Position numbers and translations under genes: made by a program. The notes under the pieces are model-generated. The model saw only the letters and a program-made list of their open reading frames with translations. It searched no databases and was not told the DNA's origin. Of a stretch of 56,974 nt of DNA, positions 1 through 9,774 are shown piece by piece. The stretch comes from Oscillospiraceae bacterium (GTDB lineage: Bacteria; Bacillota; Clostridia; Oscillospirales; Oscillospiraceae), in contig WQSX01000015.1 in assembly GCA_009787625.1 (NCBI GenBank), forward strand, positions 1 to 56,974, given 5' to 3'. The first letter of the stretch is position 1. Each line of letters opens with the position of its first letter.

Positions 1-1
1 A

Positions 2-220
2 AAGCTACGAAAGAAGAAAGCGAATGTTGCAGGATTGCAGTTTGTTGATTTAATTTCACATCCGGCGAGACGGCATATACTCTCTGAAAACAATCTTGCA
101 AGTGATATCAAGTCTACTTCATTCGAGCAAAAGGTCGTTGAAATACTTGTAAGAAACAAGTTCCGCCGTAAAGATAGTGGCGAAATTGATGGATATGGGA
201 CAGTATTTTTTCCAAAGTAA
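2..220 (+). CDS. DUF3800 domain protein, C-terminal fragment
   Basis: The frame is open from base 2 and runs off the left edge, so only about the last 72 residues are visible. GLQFVDLISHPARRHIL followed by a terminal GYGTVFFPK is the usual C-terminal end of DUF3800 proteins (GLQ-ADL-AYP--RH then GYG-K-FP). The TTG at 35 is inside the conserved motif and is not a start. DUF3800 proteins are predicted RNase H-fold nucleases often found in mobile or defence settings, and their biochemical role is unclear. The gene converges with a small RNA on the opposite strand. Confidence 0.75.
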   Translation, partial: KLRKKKANVAGLQFVDLISHPARRHILSENNLASDIKSTSFEQKVVEILVRNKFRRKDSGEIDGYGTVFFPK

Positions 221-283
221 AAAGCGGCTCTTTATACGAACCGCTCCGAGTGCAAGCACCCCACCTCCAAGTGAACTTGGATT
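219..283 (-). ncRNA. Candidate small RNA beside the DUF3800 gene
   Basis: Read on the minus strand, this 65-nt stretch folds into three consecutive hairpins. The first is CCAAG-UUCA-CUUGG (267-280). The second is GGGUG-CUUG-CACUC (248-261). The third is an 8-bp stem AGCGGUUC/GAGCCGCU with a 7-nt loop (223-245), followed by a run of U, which is a rho-independent terminator. A sigma70-type promoter lies immediately upstream (290-317) and would start the RNA near 283. No ORF fits. Structured RNAs are known near DUF3800 genes (the DUF3800 RNA motifs), and I infer that this belongs to such a class, but I cannot assign a motif number. Confidence 0.6.
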
Positions 284-289
284 AACTAT

Positions 290-317
290 ATTCTACCACA
301 TTTTTTCATTTTGTAAA
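290..317 (-). promoter_or_regulatory. Promoter of the small RNA
   Basis: On the minus strand: TTTACA (312-317), 16-nt spacer, TAGAAT (290-295). Each hexamer differs from the sigma70/sigmaA consensus at one position. The predicted start, near 283, is just before the first hairpin of the small RNA. Confidence 0.6.
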
Positions 318-384
318 GCATTTTTGAAAAAATAATTTAGGCGCAGTGCGACTGTGCCGACAATAGAAATCTGCGCTCTGCACC

Positions 385-423
385 AAGACAAGACAGAGGG
401 ATTGTTCCCCTGTCTTGTGTCTT
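385..423 (-). terminator. Hairpin downstream of rhaA
   Basis: An inverted repeat with arms of about 14-16 bp (AAGACAAGACAG against CTGTCTTGTGTCTT, with a G-run facing a C-run) and the loop ATTGTT lies about 15 bp after the rhaA stop. There is no clear U-tract on the minus strand, so it may be a weak terminator or an RNA-stabilising end. Confidence 0.45.
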
Positions 424-436
424 GTTGTTGCATGTT

Positions 437-1678
437 TTACTTCCTAGTACTCAAAACTTCTTTCTCGTACTTTTGCACTTCCGGTAACCAATTTCCGTCT
501 TGTGGTACTTTTTGGGTTTCGCAGTATTTTGCCCATACTGTGCCGAATGGTAGGGTTTTTGTGTCTTCCATTAGTGCCATTACTGTTGTGAAGTCGCCTT
601 GTTCTTGTGCAACTTTTAGTTTGTCGTGTGGTATTAATAGTGCGTTTAGTAGTGATTTTTGTACGCTTCTTGTGCCTACAGTCCAAGCAGCTATGCGGTT
701 TATTGATGCGTCGAAGAAGTCTAATCCTATCAGCACTTTATCAAGTGCATCATTTCTTACTATTTCTTTGCATATTTCTCTTGTGTCGTCGTCAAACAGA
801 ACTACGTGGTCGCTGTCCCATCTTACCGGGCGTGTTATGTGGAGTGGTATTTTGTCAAAGAAACATAGTAGTGATGGTATTTTGTCTGCTGTACTTTCTG
901 TTGGGTGATAGTGTCCGTTGTCTAGTAGGGTGTATACGCCGGGGTTACTTAGGGAGTATGCCAGATAGAACTCGTTTGAGCCTACTGTGTAGCTTTCGAC
1001 TCCTATGCCGAATAGTTTGCTTTCAACACAGTCTATTACATTTTCAAGTTTTTCTTCAAAGATTTGATCCAGTGAGTCTTTTAGTCTCATTCTTGGTGCT
1101 TTGCGGTCGGCGGGCATGTCTTTTATGCCGTCGGGTATCCAGAGATTGCAGAGGACTTTGTCGCCCATCGCCTCGCCTATGGCGTTTGATATTCTTCTGC
1201 TACGCTTGCAGTGTTCTATCCAGAAACTACGCACTTTGTCGTCAGGGCTTGATAGAGTTAAGTTGTCTTTGACCATTGGGTGCCCGAAACATGTTGGATT
1301 GAAATCTATACCTATGCCCATTTTTTTCGCATATTCCACCCATGGTATGAAATGCTTGTACTCTACTTCATTGCGCTCCGGGCGGTTGCCCTCTTCGAAT
1401 ACTGCATAGCTTGCGTGTAGGTTTATGCGTTTTTTTCCGGGGATTAATGAACAAGCTTTTTCAAAATCTGCTGTCAGCTCCTGAAAGTTTCTCGCTTTAC
1501 CGGGGTAGTTTCCTGTTGCCTGTATTCCGCCACCTGTGCCGCCGCTGTCGAAGCCTGTTATGTCGTCGCCTTGCCAGCAGTTGATTGAGATTGGTGTTTT
1601 TGCCAGTGTTTCAATGGCTTTGTCGATGTCAACGCCTATGTTGCTGTATGCAGTTTTTGCTTGCTCAAATGAACTCAT
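437..1678 (-). CDS. rhaA: L-rhamnose isomerase
   Basis: Interconverts L-rhamnose and L-rhamnulose, the first step of cytoplasmic rhamnose catabolism; metal-dependent TIM barrel. Family signatures along the whole 413 residues include SINCWQGDD near the N-terminus, GGIQATGNYPGKARN, DFNPTCFGHP, the metal-site segment RPVRWDSDHVV and GLDFFDASINRIAAW. Length is normal for RhaA (about 415-420). The ATG at 1678 is preferred because GGAGG lies 8 nt upstream (1687-1691); the ATG at 1711 coincides with the predicted transcription start. No rhamnulokinase or rhamnulose-phosphate aldolase is in view, so the rest of the pathway must be elsewhere. It follows an RpiR regulator and an APC permease on the same strand. 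Confidence 0.95.
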   Translation of the reverse strand: MSSFEQAKTAYSNIGVDIDKAIETLAKTPISINCWQGDDITGFDSGGTGGGIQATGNYPGKARNFQELTADFEKACSLIPGKKRINLHASYAVFEEGNRPERNEVEYKHFIPWVEYAKKMGIGIDFNPTCFGHPMVKDNLTLSSPDDKVRSFWIEHCKRSRRISNAIGEAMGDKVLCNLWIPDGIKDMPADRKAPRMRLKDSLDQIFEEKLENVIDCVESKLFGIGVESYTVGSNEFYLAYSLSNPGVYTLLDNGHYHPTESTADKIPSLLCFFDKIPLHITRPVRWDSDHVVLFDDDTREICKEIVRNDALDKVLIGLDFFDASINRIAAWTVGTRSVQKSLLNALLIPHDKLKVAQEQGDFTTVMALMEDTKTLPFGTVWAKYCETQKVPQDGNWLPEVQKYEKEVLSTRK

Positions 1679-1717
1679 TAATGTTTCCTCCGATTTGTTT
1701 TTTGTTCGCATTGAGCT

Positions 1718-1746
1718 ATTATACTACAAATATGACATTATATAAA
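1718..1746 (-). promoter_or_regulatory. Promoter of rhaA
   Basis: On the minus strand: TTTATA (1741-1746), 17-nt spacer, TATAAT (1718-1723), in the gap between the permease stop and rhaA. It suggests rhaA can be transcribed separately from the permease. Confidence 0.6.
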
Positions 1747-1778
1747 TATCTTTTTTGGTTTTCTTACTCTTACTCTTA

Positions 1779-3209
1779 TTATTCTGCTGTTGCAATCAGT
1801 TTTTGCTTTCTCCGTTCTCGTCTTGTGGTCACAACTATGACTTCACCTACTAAGATTGCTACTGCTGTGCCTATGGCTATCATTGCATTGAAGTACCAAC
1901 CGCCTTCCTCTGTTGGGTGGACAATTGAGAGAATTGCTGATACTACTAACATAAATAGCGGAACGTAGGCTATCAGTTTTATCATAATCGGGCCGCCGGG
2001 GGTTTTGAATGGGCGCTCTGTGTCGGGGTCTGTTTTTCTCAGTTTTGCAAATGCAGGGAACATCAGCAAGTAGGCAAGGAACAGTGTCACTATTTGCATT
2101 GCAAAGAATCCCCAGAATATGTCAGGATTTGGTATGAATGGCACTATGATTACCATTATTGAGGCAATTATGCCTATGAGGATTGATGAGCCTATGGGTG
2201 CGCCTTCTTTGTTTCTTATGGCAAAGGGTTTTGGCATTGCGCCCTCTTCGGCGGCGTGGGATGCTACGTAGTTAACTCCGAGCGCCCATGAGAGCACGTT
2301 TATGAAGAGTGTGAACAGAAACAGCACGCCAACTATTGGGACTAGGATGTGTCCGGGCAAGCCTAAGACGTTAAAGAAGTGTATGAAGCTGTCTATCAGT
2401 CCACCTGATGTGCTTAGATATGCTACAGGGATTGCCGCCCCGATGCCGAATGATGCGAATACGTAGAAGAAACATATCATTACACCGCCCAAGAGAAATG
2501 CTTTTGGTATTTCTCTCTTTGGATTTTTCATGTCTTTTGTGAATGCCGCTACTACTTCAAATCCTTTGAAATTTAGGATTATGACTGAGACGAATGTTAT
2601 CCCTGCAAAGCTTGGTAGTAGGTCGCCTGTGCTTGTAATTGGGTTTGCAAAACCGAATACTATTCCACAGTATAGCCCGAATATTCCGAGCCCTAGCATC
2701 AATATGATTTTTGCGTATGTGCCTAAGTTTATCAGCCACTTGTTTACTGATATAGGCAAAAGACTGCCGTATGTCATCACCCAAATTAACACCAGTTGCA
2801 GTACCACTGCCACCGGTACCGGGATTTCTCTACCCAGCACTTGTGAGAGTACTTCCGTGAAGAGCACGGCTAGTGATGCGAGCCAAAATACGAATTGTAT
2901 CCAATAATACCACGCACTGCGGCTTCCCCAGTCTCTGCCGTAGGCTCGCTTTACCCAATCGAACAGTCCGCCTTTGTCTAGGTATGCGGAGCCTAGTTCG
3001 GCTGTGATGAATCCGTAGGGTATGAAAAATACTACGAACATCAGTATCCACCAAAAATATTGGCTGTTTCCTATTGCCGCTGTTGGGGCAACGGATTCAA
3101 CAACCATGGTGACACATACTGCTGCCAGTACTGCGTCGAACAGTCTGAATTTTTTGGTTTGCATTTTGTCTTCGTGAAGTTTTTTTACTATTTTCTTGCG
3201 CGCAGGCAT
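1779..3209 (-). CDS. APC-superfamily amino acid permease
   Basis: A 476-residue polytopic membrane protein with about 12 predicted hydrophobic helices. It has the APC pattern: a first helix with AAVCVTMVVESVAPTAAIG, then FFIPYGFITAELGSAYLDKGGLFDWVKRAYG, and a middle segment FKGFEVVAAFTKDMKNPKREIPKA typical of GadC/AdiC-like antiporters and related amino acid transporters. It probably imports or exchanges an amino acid or amine; the substrate cannot be read from sequence. ATG at 3209 has GAAAGGGG upstream. It lies between an rpiR-type regulator and rhaA, all on the minus strand. Its pairing with a rhamnose enzyme is odd, and the separate rhaA promoter suggests the two need not share a function. 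Confidence 0.85.
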   Translation of the reverse strand: MPARKKIVKKLHEDKMQTKKFRLFDAVLAAVCVTMVVESVAPTAAIGNSQYFWWILMFVVFFIPYGFITAELGSAYLDKGGLFDWVKRAYGRDWGSRSAWYYWIQFVFWLASLAVLFTEVLSQVLGREIPVPVAVVLQLVLIWVMTYGSLLPISVNKWLINLGTYAKIILMLGLGIFGLYCGIVFGFANPITSTGDLLPSFAGITFVSVIILNFKGFEVVAAFTKDMKNPKREIPKAFLLGGVMICFFYVFASFGIGAAIPVAYLSTSGGLIDSFIHFFNVLGLPGHILVPIVGVLFLFTLFINVLSWALGVNYVASHAAEEGAMPKPFAIRNKEGAPIGSSILIGIIASIMVIIVPFIPNPDIFWGFFAMQIVTLFLAYLLMFPAFAKLRKTDPDTERPFKTPGGPIMIKLIAYVPLFMLVVSAILSIVHPTEEGGWYFNAMIAIGTAVAILVGEVIVVTTRRERRKQKLIATAE

Positions 3210-3373
3210 TTTAAAAAGCCCCTTTCTTTTTTCATGTTGCTCAATATATTATCTTAATCTTGTTTAAAAAGAAAGAGGTTTTTGCCGTTTATTATCATTT
3301 CTTCGCAAGCAGGAACGCGTTACTTTTTTGACAACTTTGTTACTTTGTGTTTTTCTGCCACAACGGGCAGGAT

Positions 3374-4156
3374 TTATCCATCGCTTCGGCTGTTTATGAA
3401 TTCATATGTCAACAATTCTACCAGCATTAGCATTGCTACTCCTGACGTTAGATCCATTGCTCCTGTTTTGATTTCGTCTGCAAATACGTAGAAATTTGTG
3501 TCTGACAGGTTTTCTAACGGATTATTTTCTGCTCTGGTTATTGATAGCAAATATGGTTTTTGCTTTAGGAATACTCTTTCTACGAAGTCAAGCAATGTTG
3601 AATCTTCGCCTGAGTAGGATAGTGCCAGAATCATGTCGCTACTGCCTATTTTGTTTACTAGATTTTGCCGCTGATAGGCTGTTTCGGGGAAGTAGGCATG
3701 GAATTTTAGTCCTATGAACAGGCGTTCGCAGTATTGCCCCAGAGTGTGGGTTTTGTCGTCTGTTAGGATATATATGTTTGGTTTTTGTTTTAGTAGCTCT
3801 ACTACTTCCTTAACTTGTGTTTCGGACATTACTCTTGTTGTTTCTAATATGTTCTTCAGGTAGCTTTCTCTGTTGTTTTGACCTTTTACTATTTTCGGGG
3901 TTTCTATGTCTTCTTGTTCTTGCATGTGAGCTGTTACTATCAGGCTCTCTGTGAAATCTGTGTAGCCCGAAAAGCCCAGTTTTTGGGCGAATCTGAAGAT
4001 CGTCGCCGTGCTGAGGAATCTGCTTTCGGCGAACTCACGTATGCTCATTTGTTTTACGCTATGGATGTTTTTTACCACGTATTCAAATAGGTCGCGTTCG
4101 GTTTTGTTCAGGTCGCGAACGGTTTCTTGGGTGGCTTTAAAGAAGTCTTGTGCCAT
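3374..4156 (-). CDS. MurR/RpiR family transcriptional regulator
   Basis: 260 residues in the RpiR layout. An N-terminal helix-turn-helix domain (about 1-80) contains MSIREFAESRFLSTATIFRFAQKLGFSGY. A C-terminal SIS domain (about 110-245) contains SSDMILALSYSGEDSTLL, the phosphosugar-binding loop. Family members sense phosphorylated sugars and control sugar catabolism. The neighbouring permease and rhaA are the likely targets, which is an inference from synteny. The ATG at 4156 has AAAGGAAT upstream. Only about 20 bp separate the start from the groEL terminator hairpin, so there is no room for an independent promoter between them; expression by read-through or from inside groEL is likely. Confidence 0.88.
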   Translation of the reverse strand: MAQDFFKATQETVRDLNKTERDLFEYVVKNIHSVKQMSIREFAESRFLSTATIFRFAQKLGFSGYTDFTESLIVTAHMQEQEDIETPKIVKGQNNRESYLKNILETTRVMSETQVKEVVELLKQKPNIYILTDDKTHTLGQYCERLFIGLKFHAYFPETAYQRQNLVNKIGSSDMILALSYSGEDSTLLDFVERVFLKQKPYLLSITRAENNPLENLSDTNFYVFADEIKTGAMDLTSGVAMLMLVELLTYEFINSRSDG

Positions 4157-4175
4157 GTTTTTATTCCTTTTAAAA

Positions 4176-4201
4176 TGTGCATCTCGTGTTTGAGATGCAC
4201 A
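4176..4201 (-). terminator. Terminator after groEL
   Basis: Perfect 10-bp stem TGTGCATCTC/GAGATGCACA with a 6-nt loop, followed on the minus strand by TTTTA, 13 bp past the groEL stop. Because rpiR starts right after it, it may act as an attenuator rather than a full stop. Confidence 0.75.
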
Positions 4202-4214
4202 TTTTATTTTGATT

Positions 4215-5843
<1,629 letters not shown>

Positions 5844-5871
5844 TTAGTAAATTCCCTCCTACTTTCTTTAA

Positions 5872-6210
<339 letters not shown>

Positions 6211-6237
6211 TTAGCACTCTCAACTAACGAGTGCTAA
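6211..6237 (-). promoter_or_regulatory. CIRCE operator (HrcA binding site)
   Basis: TTAGCACTC, 9-nt spacer, GAGTGCTAA: a perfect match to the CIRCE consensus. The palindrome extends to 12-bp arms (6208-6240). It lies between the promoter and groES, where HrcA represses chaperonin genes in Bacillota. Confidence 0.97.
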
Positions 6238-6247
6238 CGCAAGTCAT

Positions 6248-6276
6248 ATAATACATAATTTTCAGTTTTTTCGCAA
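6248..6276 (-). promoter_or_regulatory. Promoter of groES-groEL
   Basis: On the minus strand: TTGCGA (6271-6276), 17-nt spacer, TATTAT (6248-6253). The start site would fall at the edge of the CIRCE palindrome, consistent with repression by HrcA. Confidence 0.8.
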
Positions 6277-6386
6277 CAGCATTTTTCTTTATTTTTAGCC
6301 GATTATGCTGATTTTACGGTTTTTTTTCCACTCAAATCGGTAATTTCCCTGTATTTGGACTGTTTTCGTCGTTTTTCGCCATTTTC

Positions 6387-7313
6387 CTATGCTTTTGCTT
6401 TTATTTTTGTCATTTTTGTTGGAAATATGAAGTTTACACCGTTTCTGATGACCTTAAATCGCATTTTATTGGTGTATTCTGCCTCACCATCTATGTTCAC
6501 AACGAACTTTCTGTCCGCTTCAATCTGTAGCTCGGTTGTGCGCAGATGTCTGATTATGTCGGGCAGCTCTTTGAACTTGCCTTTTGCATACTTGCCTACT
6601 ACTGCCGCAACCTGTAAACGCGAGACAGGCTCTACTATCAGGCAGTCGAGCAATCCGTCATCCGGCTCGGCCTCCGGCACAGGATTGAAACCTCCGCCGT
6701 AATATTTGCCGTTACATGCACAGGCGAGCGTTATGTTTTTGTCTAGCGTCTCACCGTTGGCGGTGATTTTGAACTTTTGCACTACGCCTTTTATTACGTT
6801 GACAACAAGCGAGACAACGTAACCTGTTGCACCGCCTATTATCGGAAGTTTGTTGTATTTGTGTACGTCTGTGCCGATTCTTGCATCTATGCCTACCGAG
6901 CATATGTTGATGCCGTAGCGGTCGTTGCACTCTATGAGATCTATCGGGCGGACTTCGCCTGAAACAAGCGCTTGCAGGTCACGGAATTTTTCTGTGTTTT
7001 CGGTGCCGAATGTTTTTAAGAAATCGTTGCCTGTTCCACACGGATAATGGGTTATGGCGACATTAGTACGATTTGCCGCAGCATTGGCGCATTCGTTGAG
7101 CGTGCCATCGCCTCCGCAGGCGTAGACGAATAGTTTGTCTGCGTTTTCTGCCTCTTTCTCTATTTTTTGGCACGCATCAAGTGGTGCTTTTGTGACGTAG
7201 ATTTCAGATTCGTCCTCAAGTGTTTTTGTGAACTCTGTCACCTCCTGAAGAACCTCATCGAATCGGCAGTTTTTTCCCCCTGCAATTGGGTTGATAATAA
7301 AAAGATGTTTCAT
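6387..7313 (-). CDS. Diacylglycerol/lipid kinase family protein
   Basis: 308 residues. It has the N-terminal FIINPIAGGK motif, the nucleotide-binding YACGGDGTLNECANAA (GGDGT motif) near residue 85, HYPCGTGNDFLKTFG, and a C-terminal beta-sandwich domain. This is the DgkB/YegS/sphingosine-kinase fold; in Bacillota such enzymes phosphorylate diacylglycerol for phospholipid recycling at the membrane, but the exact lipid cannot be read here. GGGAGG lies directly before ATG 7313. It starts 12 bp after rlmL, so the two form an operon. Confidence 0.88.
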   Translation of the reverse strand: MKHLFIINPIAGGKNCRFDEVLQEVTEFTKTLEDESEIYVTKAPLDACQKIEKEAENADKLFVYACGGDGTLNECANAAANRTNVAITHYPCGTGNDFLKTFGTENTEKFRDLQALVSGEVRPIDLIECNDRYGINICSVGIDARIGTDVHKYNKLPIIGGATGYVVSLVVNVIKGVVQKFKITANGETLDKNITLACACNGKYYGGGFNPVPEAEPDDGLLDCLIVEPVSRLQVAAVVGKYAKGKFKELPDIIRHLRTTELQIEADRKFVVNIDGEAEYTNKMRFKVIRNGVNFIFPTKMTKIKAKA

Positions 7314-7325
7314 TCTTCCCTCCCA

Positions 7326-8432
7326 TTAGAAATACATATATAGATCGCATTTTATCATGCCGTTGTATAGTTTTCGCTTTTTCTTTGCTCTTTTGCCGAA
7401 GAAATGTTCGAACTCGGGATGGGATGATAAAATGTACATTTTTGCATTTGTGGTCAGGCTCAGTGCTTTGCCGAAGTTTCTGTAGAGTTCTTGAACTTCT
7501 TTTTGCTCCATTACACGCTCTCCGTAGGGTGGATTTGTGAGCAGTAGTGCGTTTTCTCCTGCTTTTAGTTCTGTCGCGTTTGCCACTTCAAAGCGGATAT
7601 GGTCGGAGACTCCCGCTCTTTTTGCGTTTTCCTTTGAGATTTCGATGCACTTGGGGTCAATATCTGCACCGATTATATCATATTTTCCGCTAAATTCATT
7701 ACTTTTTGCTTCTTTTTTTGCGTTTTCCCATATTTTTTTGTCGAGCCACTCCCAGTTTTCAGCTGAAAAGTCTCTATTTAGGCCGGGTGCGCGGTTTAAT
7801 GCGGCAAGTGCGGCTTCGACTGGGATTGTGCCTGAGCCGCAAAATGGGTCAATGACTTGCTCTCTGCCCCTGTAACGGGATAGCTTTACTATTGCGGCGG
7901 CTAAAGTTTCTCTGAGTGGGGCGGCACTTTGAGCAGGTCTGTAACCTCGCTTATGGAGTCCTGTGCCTGATGTGTCGAGATATAAAGTCGCTGTGTCATT
8001 CATAATTGCAAATTGGACTTGGTATTTTGCACCTGTTTCAGCTAGTATTTCTGTTTTATGTGCTTTTTTCAGGCGTTCAACTGTGGCTTTTTTTATTATT
8101 CTCTGGCAGTCGGGGATAGAATGAAGCTTTGAGCCTAGAGAGTGTCCTTTTACGGGGAACTCGCCGTCTTTTGGAATAAAGTTCTCCCATGGCATGGCTT
8201 TTACACCCTCGAACAGTTCATCAAAGGTGTTGGCCTGAGTCTCGCCTATTATTAGCAGCACTCGCTCGCCTGTGCGCAGGTTTATGTTTGCTTTGGCTAT
8301 ATCTGTTTCGGTTCCGCTAAATTGCACTCGCCCGTTTTCCGCTTGTACGTTCTCGAAATTAAGTCTTTTTAATTCGTCCGCGGCAAGCCCCTCAAGACCG
8401 AACAGGCATGGAACTGTGAAGTTTAGGTTCAT
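7326..8432 (-). CDS. THUMP-domain 23S rRNA guanine N2-methyltransferase, RlmL/YpsC type
   Basis: 368 residues. An N-terminal ferredoxin-like plus THUMP region (about 1-155) is followed by a Rossmann methyltransferase domain. Visible motifs are YRPAQSAAPLRETLAAAIV, the SAM site DPFCGSGTIPVEAALAA, and the catalytic LLTNPPYGERV, an N6/N2-type NPPY motif. Family members methylate a guanosine N2 in 23S rRNA helix 74. Length fits the stand-alone YpsC form without the RlmK half. Start at ATG 8432 with GAGGGA upstream; a TTGATA-17-TATACT promoter lies at 8476-8504. Confidence 0.88.
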   Translation of the reverse strand: MNLNFTVPCLFGLEGLAADELKRLNFENVQAENGRVQFSGTETDIAKANINLRTGERVLLIIGETQANTFDELFEGVKAMPWENFIPKDGEFPVKGHSLGSKLHSIPDCQRIIKKATVERLKKAHKTEILAETGAKYQVQFAIMNDTATLYLDTSGTGLHKRGYRPAQSAAPLRETLAAAIVKLSRYRGREQVIDPFCGSGTIPVEAALAALNRAPGLNRDFSAENWEWLDKKIWENAKKEAKSNEFSGKYDIIGADIDPKCIEISKENAKRAGVSDHIRFEVANATELKAGENALLLTNPPYGERVMEQKEVQELYRNFGKALSLTTNAKMYILSSHPEFEHFFGKRAKKKRKLYNGMIKCDLYMYF

Positions 8433-8475
8433 GTGGTTTCTATCCCTCTTTGTATTTTGTTGATGTGTCTTGCAG

Positions 8476-8504
8476 AGTATATCAGTTTTTTGTGTTTATA
8501 TCAA
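8476..8504 (-). promoter_or_regulatory. Promoter of rlmL-type gene and lipid kinase
   Basis: On the minus strand: TTGATA (8499-8504), 17-nt spacer, TATACT (8476-8481). Back to back with the plus-strand promoter at 8536. Confidence 0.7.
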
Positions 8505-8535
8505 CCTCAACTTGTGTCTGGGTGTTCTTTTTTTG

Positions 8536-8565
8536 TTGACAGGATGGCTTTGTTTGCTCTATAAT
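8536..8565 (+). promoter_or_regulatory. Near-consensus promoter of acidic repeat protein
   Basis: TTGACA (8536-8541), 18-nt spacer, TATAAT (8560-8565). Both hexamers are perfect, suggesting strong constitutive transcription of the gene at 8592. Confidence 0.85.
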
Positions 8566-8591
8566 TGAAACAAAAAAGGGGAGGCGATTTT

Positions 8592-9704
8592 ATGGCGGCT
8601 TCACAAGCTAAGCTTAGAGAAATGTTTGGTGCCATGAGCATAGAGCAAAAGGGTCAGTTTATCGAAAACTTAAAGAAAACTCTTGAGGGAAGCACTGATT
8701 TTGAGGATATGCAGTTTCTTGATGAGTGTATGATGATTTATATGATGGAAGTTGATGCTTTAGAGTCCGGCGAGACTTCTGATGATGGAACTTTGGCGGA
8801 TGCTGAACCTGAGACTCCTGTTGTGGCGGAAGCTGTGGTGCATGTCGTAAGTGATGATGACTTCGATATTTCCGAGGTTGAGCCGGAGGTTGAGGTTGAA
8901 CCTGAATTAGTAGTCGAACCCGAAGCTGAGCCGGTTGCTGAGGTTGAGGCGGAGTTAGTCGCCGAACCTGAAGTTGAGTTTGAACCTGAGTTAGTTGCCG
9001 AACCCGAAGCTGAGCCGGTTGCTGAGGTTGAGGCGGAGTTGGTTGCCGAACCTGAAGTTGAGCTTGAACCTGAGTTAGTCGCCGAACCCGAAGCTGAGCC
9101 GATTGCCGAACCTGAGGAAGTGGCGGAGTTGGTTGCCGAGTTCGAGGCTGAGGTTGAACCTGAGCTAGTTTCCGAGCCTGAAGTTGTGGTTGAGGAAGTG
9201 GCTGAAGTTGTTGACGAATTAGAAACTGAAGTTATGGTCGAAGATGAATTTGTCACTGCGGTCGGGTCTGCTTTTGATGATGTGCCTACTACTGCGGACA
9301 AGCTAATTACCGAGGACGAGGCTGTCGTTTCAGACGAACTTTCTTTTGATGAAGAGCCTATGGTTGAAGAGTTTGCAGAAACGACTGCTTCTGATGATAT
9401 TGTTTCTGCTGAAATCAGCAGGCCGAAAATCGTCAATATTGAGGTCCGAATTGCCGAGCTCTATGATAATATCGGAAAAAACTTGAGTGTTATTGAGACC
9501 ATATCCAAATTGCTGTCAGGTACAGATAGTGAGATTGTGGACGCCGTTAAGCAAGCTCAGTTAACTGAGCCAACTGAGCTTCTCGACTGTGCGAGTGATT
9601 ATGCAAGCAAAATAGAGTATATTGAGGGCAGGTTCGCAGAGCTTGCCGATAGTATTCGGCATGATATGAGCGTCATTGAGGGAATTTCCAACCTGCTTGA
9701 GTAA
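8592..9704 (+). CDS. Acidic Glu/Val/Pro-rich repeat protein, function unknown
   Basis: 370 residues, not a family I recognise. Start at ATG 8592 with AGGGGAGG 8 nt upstream. There are three zones. Residues 1-60 are a small helical region (KLREMFGAMSIEQKGQFIENL). Residues about 60-270 are very acidic and low-complexity, dominated by EPE/AEPE steps encoded by 84-bp tandem repeats. Residues about 275-370 hold two copies of a helical motif of the form R-AEL-D-I----SVIE-IS-LL (IAELYDNIGKNLSVIETISKLL and FAELADSIRHDMSVIEGISNLL; shown as separate copies). There is no signal peptide or membrane segment, so it is predicted cytoplasmic. The layout suggests two small interaction domains joined by an extended charged spacer. 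Strong promoter and ribosome binding site imply high expression. It faces the two-component genes but is transcribed convergently to them. Confidence 0.75.
   Translation: MAASQAKLREMFGAMSIEQKGQFIENLKKTLEGSTDFEDMQFLDECMMIYMMEVDALESGETSDDGTLADAEPETPVVAEAVVHVVSDDDFDISEVEPEVEVEPELVVEPEAEPVAEVEAELVAEPEVEFEPELVAEPEAEPVAEVEAELVAEPEVELEPELVAEPEAEPIAEPEEVAELVAEFEAEVEPELVSEPEVVVEEVAEVVDELETEVMVEDEFVTAVGSAFDDVPTTADKLITEDEAVVSDELSFDEEPMVEEFAETTASDDIVSAEISRPKIVNIEVRIAELYDNIGKNLSVIETISKLLSGTDSEIVDAVKQAQLTEPTELLDCASDYASKIEYIEGRFAELADSIRHDMSVIEGISNLLE
8898..9149 (+). repeat. 84-bp in-frame tandem repeats
   Basis: Units begin at 8898, 8982 and 9066, each starting GAACCTGA(A/G)TTAGT. The first two are nearly identical and the third decays. 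Each encodes 28 residues of the EPELV-EPEAEPVAEVEAEL type. The spacing is a whole number of codons, so copy number can change without a frameshift. Confidence 0.85.
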
Positions 9705-9725
9705 GCGGTCCAGGTAGCCTTTTAA

Positions 9726-9766
9726 GCAACCCCTGAACTCTCTAACCGAGTAGTTCGGGGTTGTGC
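9726..9766. terminator. Bidirectional terminator between convergent genes
   Basis: Inverted repeat GCAACCCC-TGAACT against AGTTC-GGGGTTGTGC lies just after the acidic protein stop and just before the end of the receiver gene on the other strand. It can serve both transcripts; the U-tracts are short. Confidence 0.6.
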
Positions 9767-9774
9767 TTTATGCA

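Noticed and set aside
8738..9436. 232-codon open frame on the minus strand, Ser/Thr-rich
   Set aside because: It is the mirror of the GAA/GAG-rich repeats of the acidic protein, with no ribosome binding site and pure low complexity.
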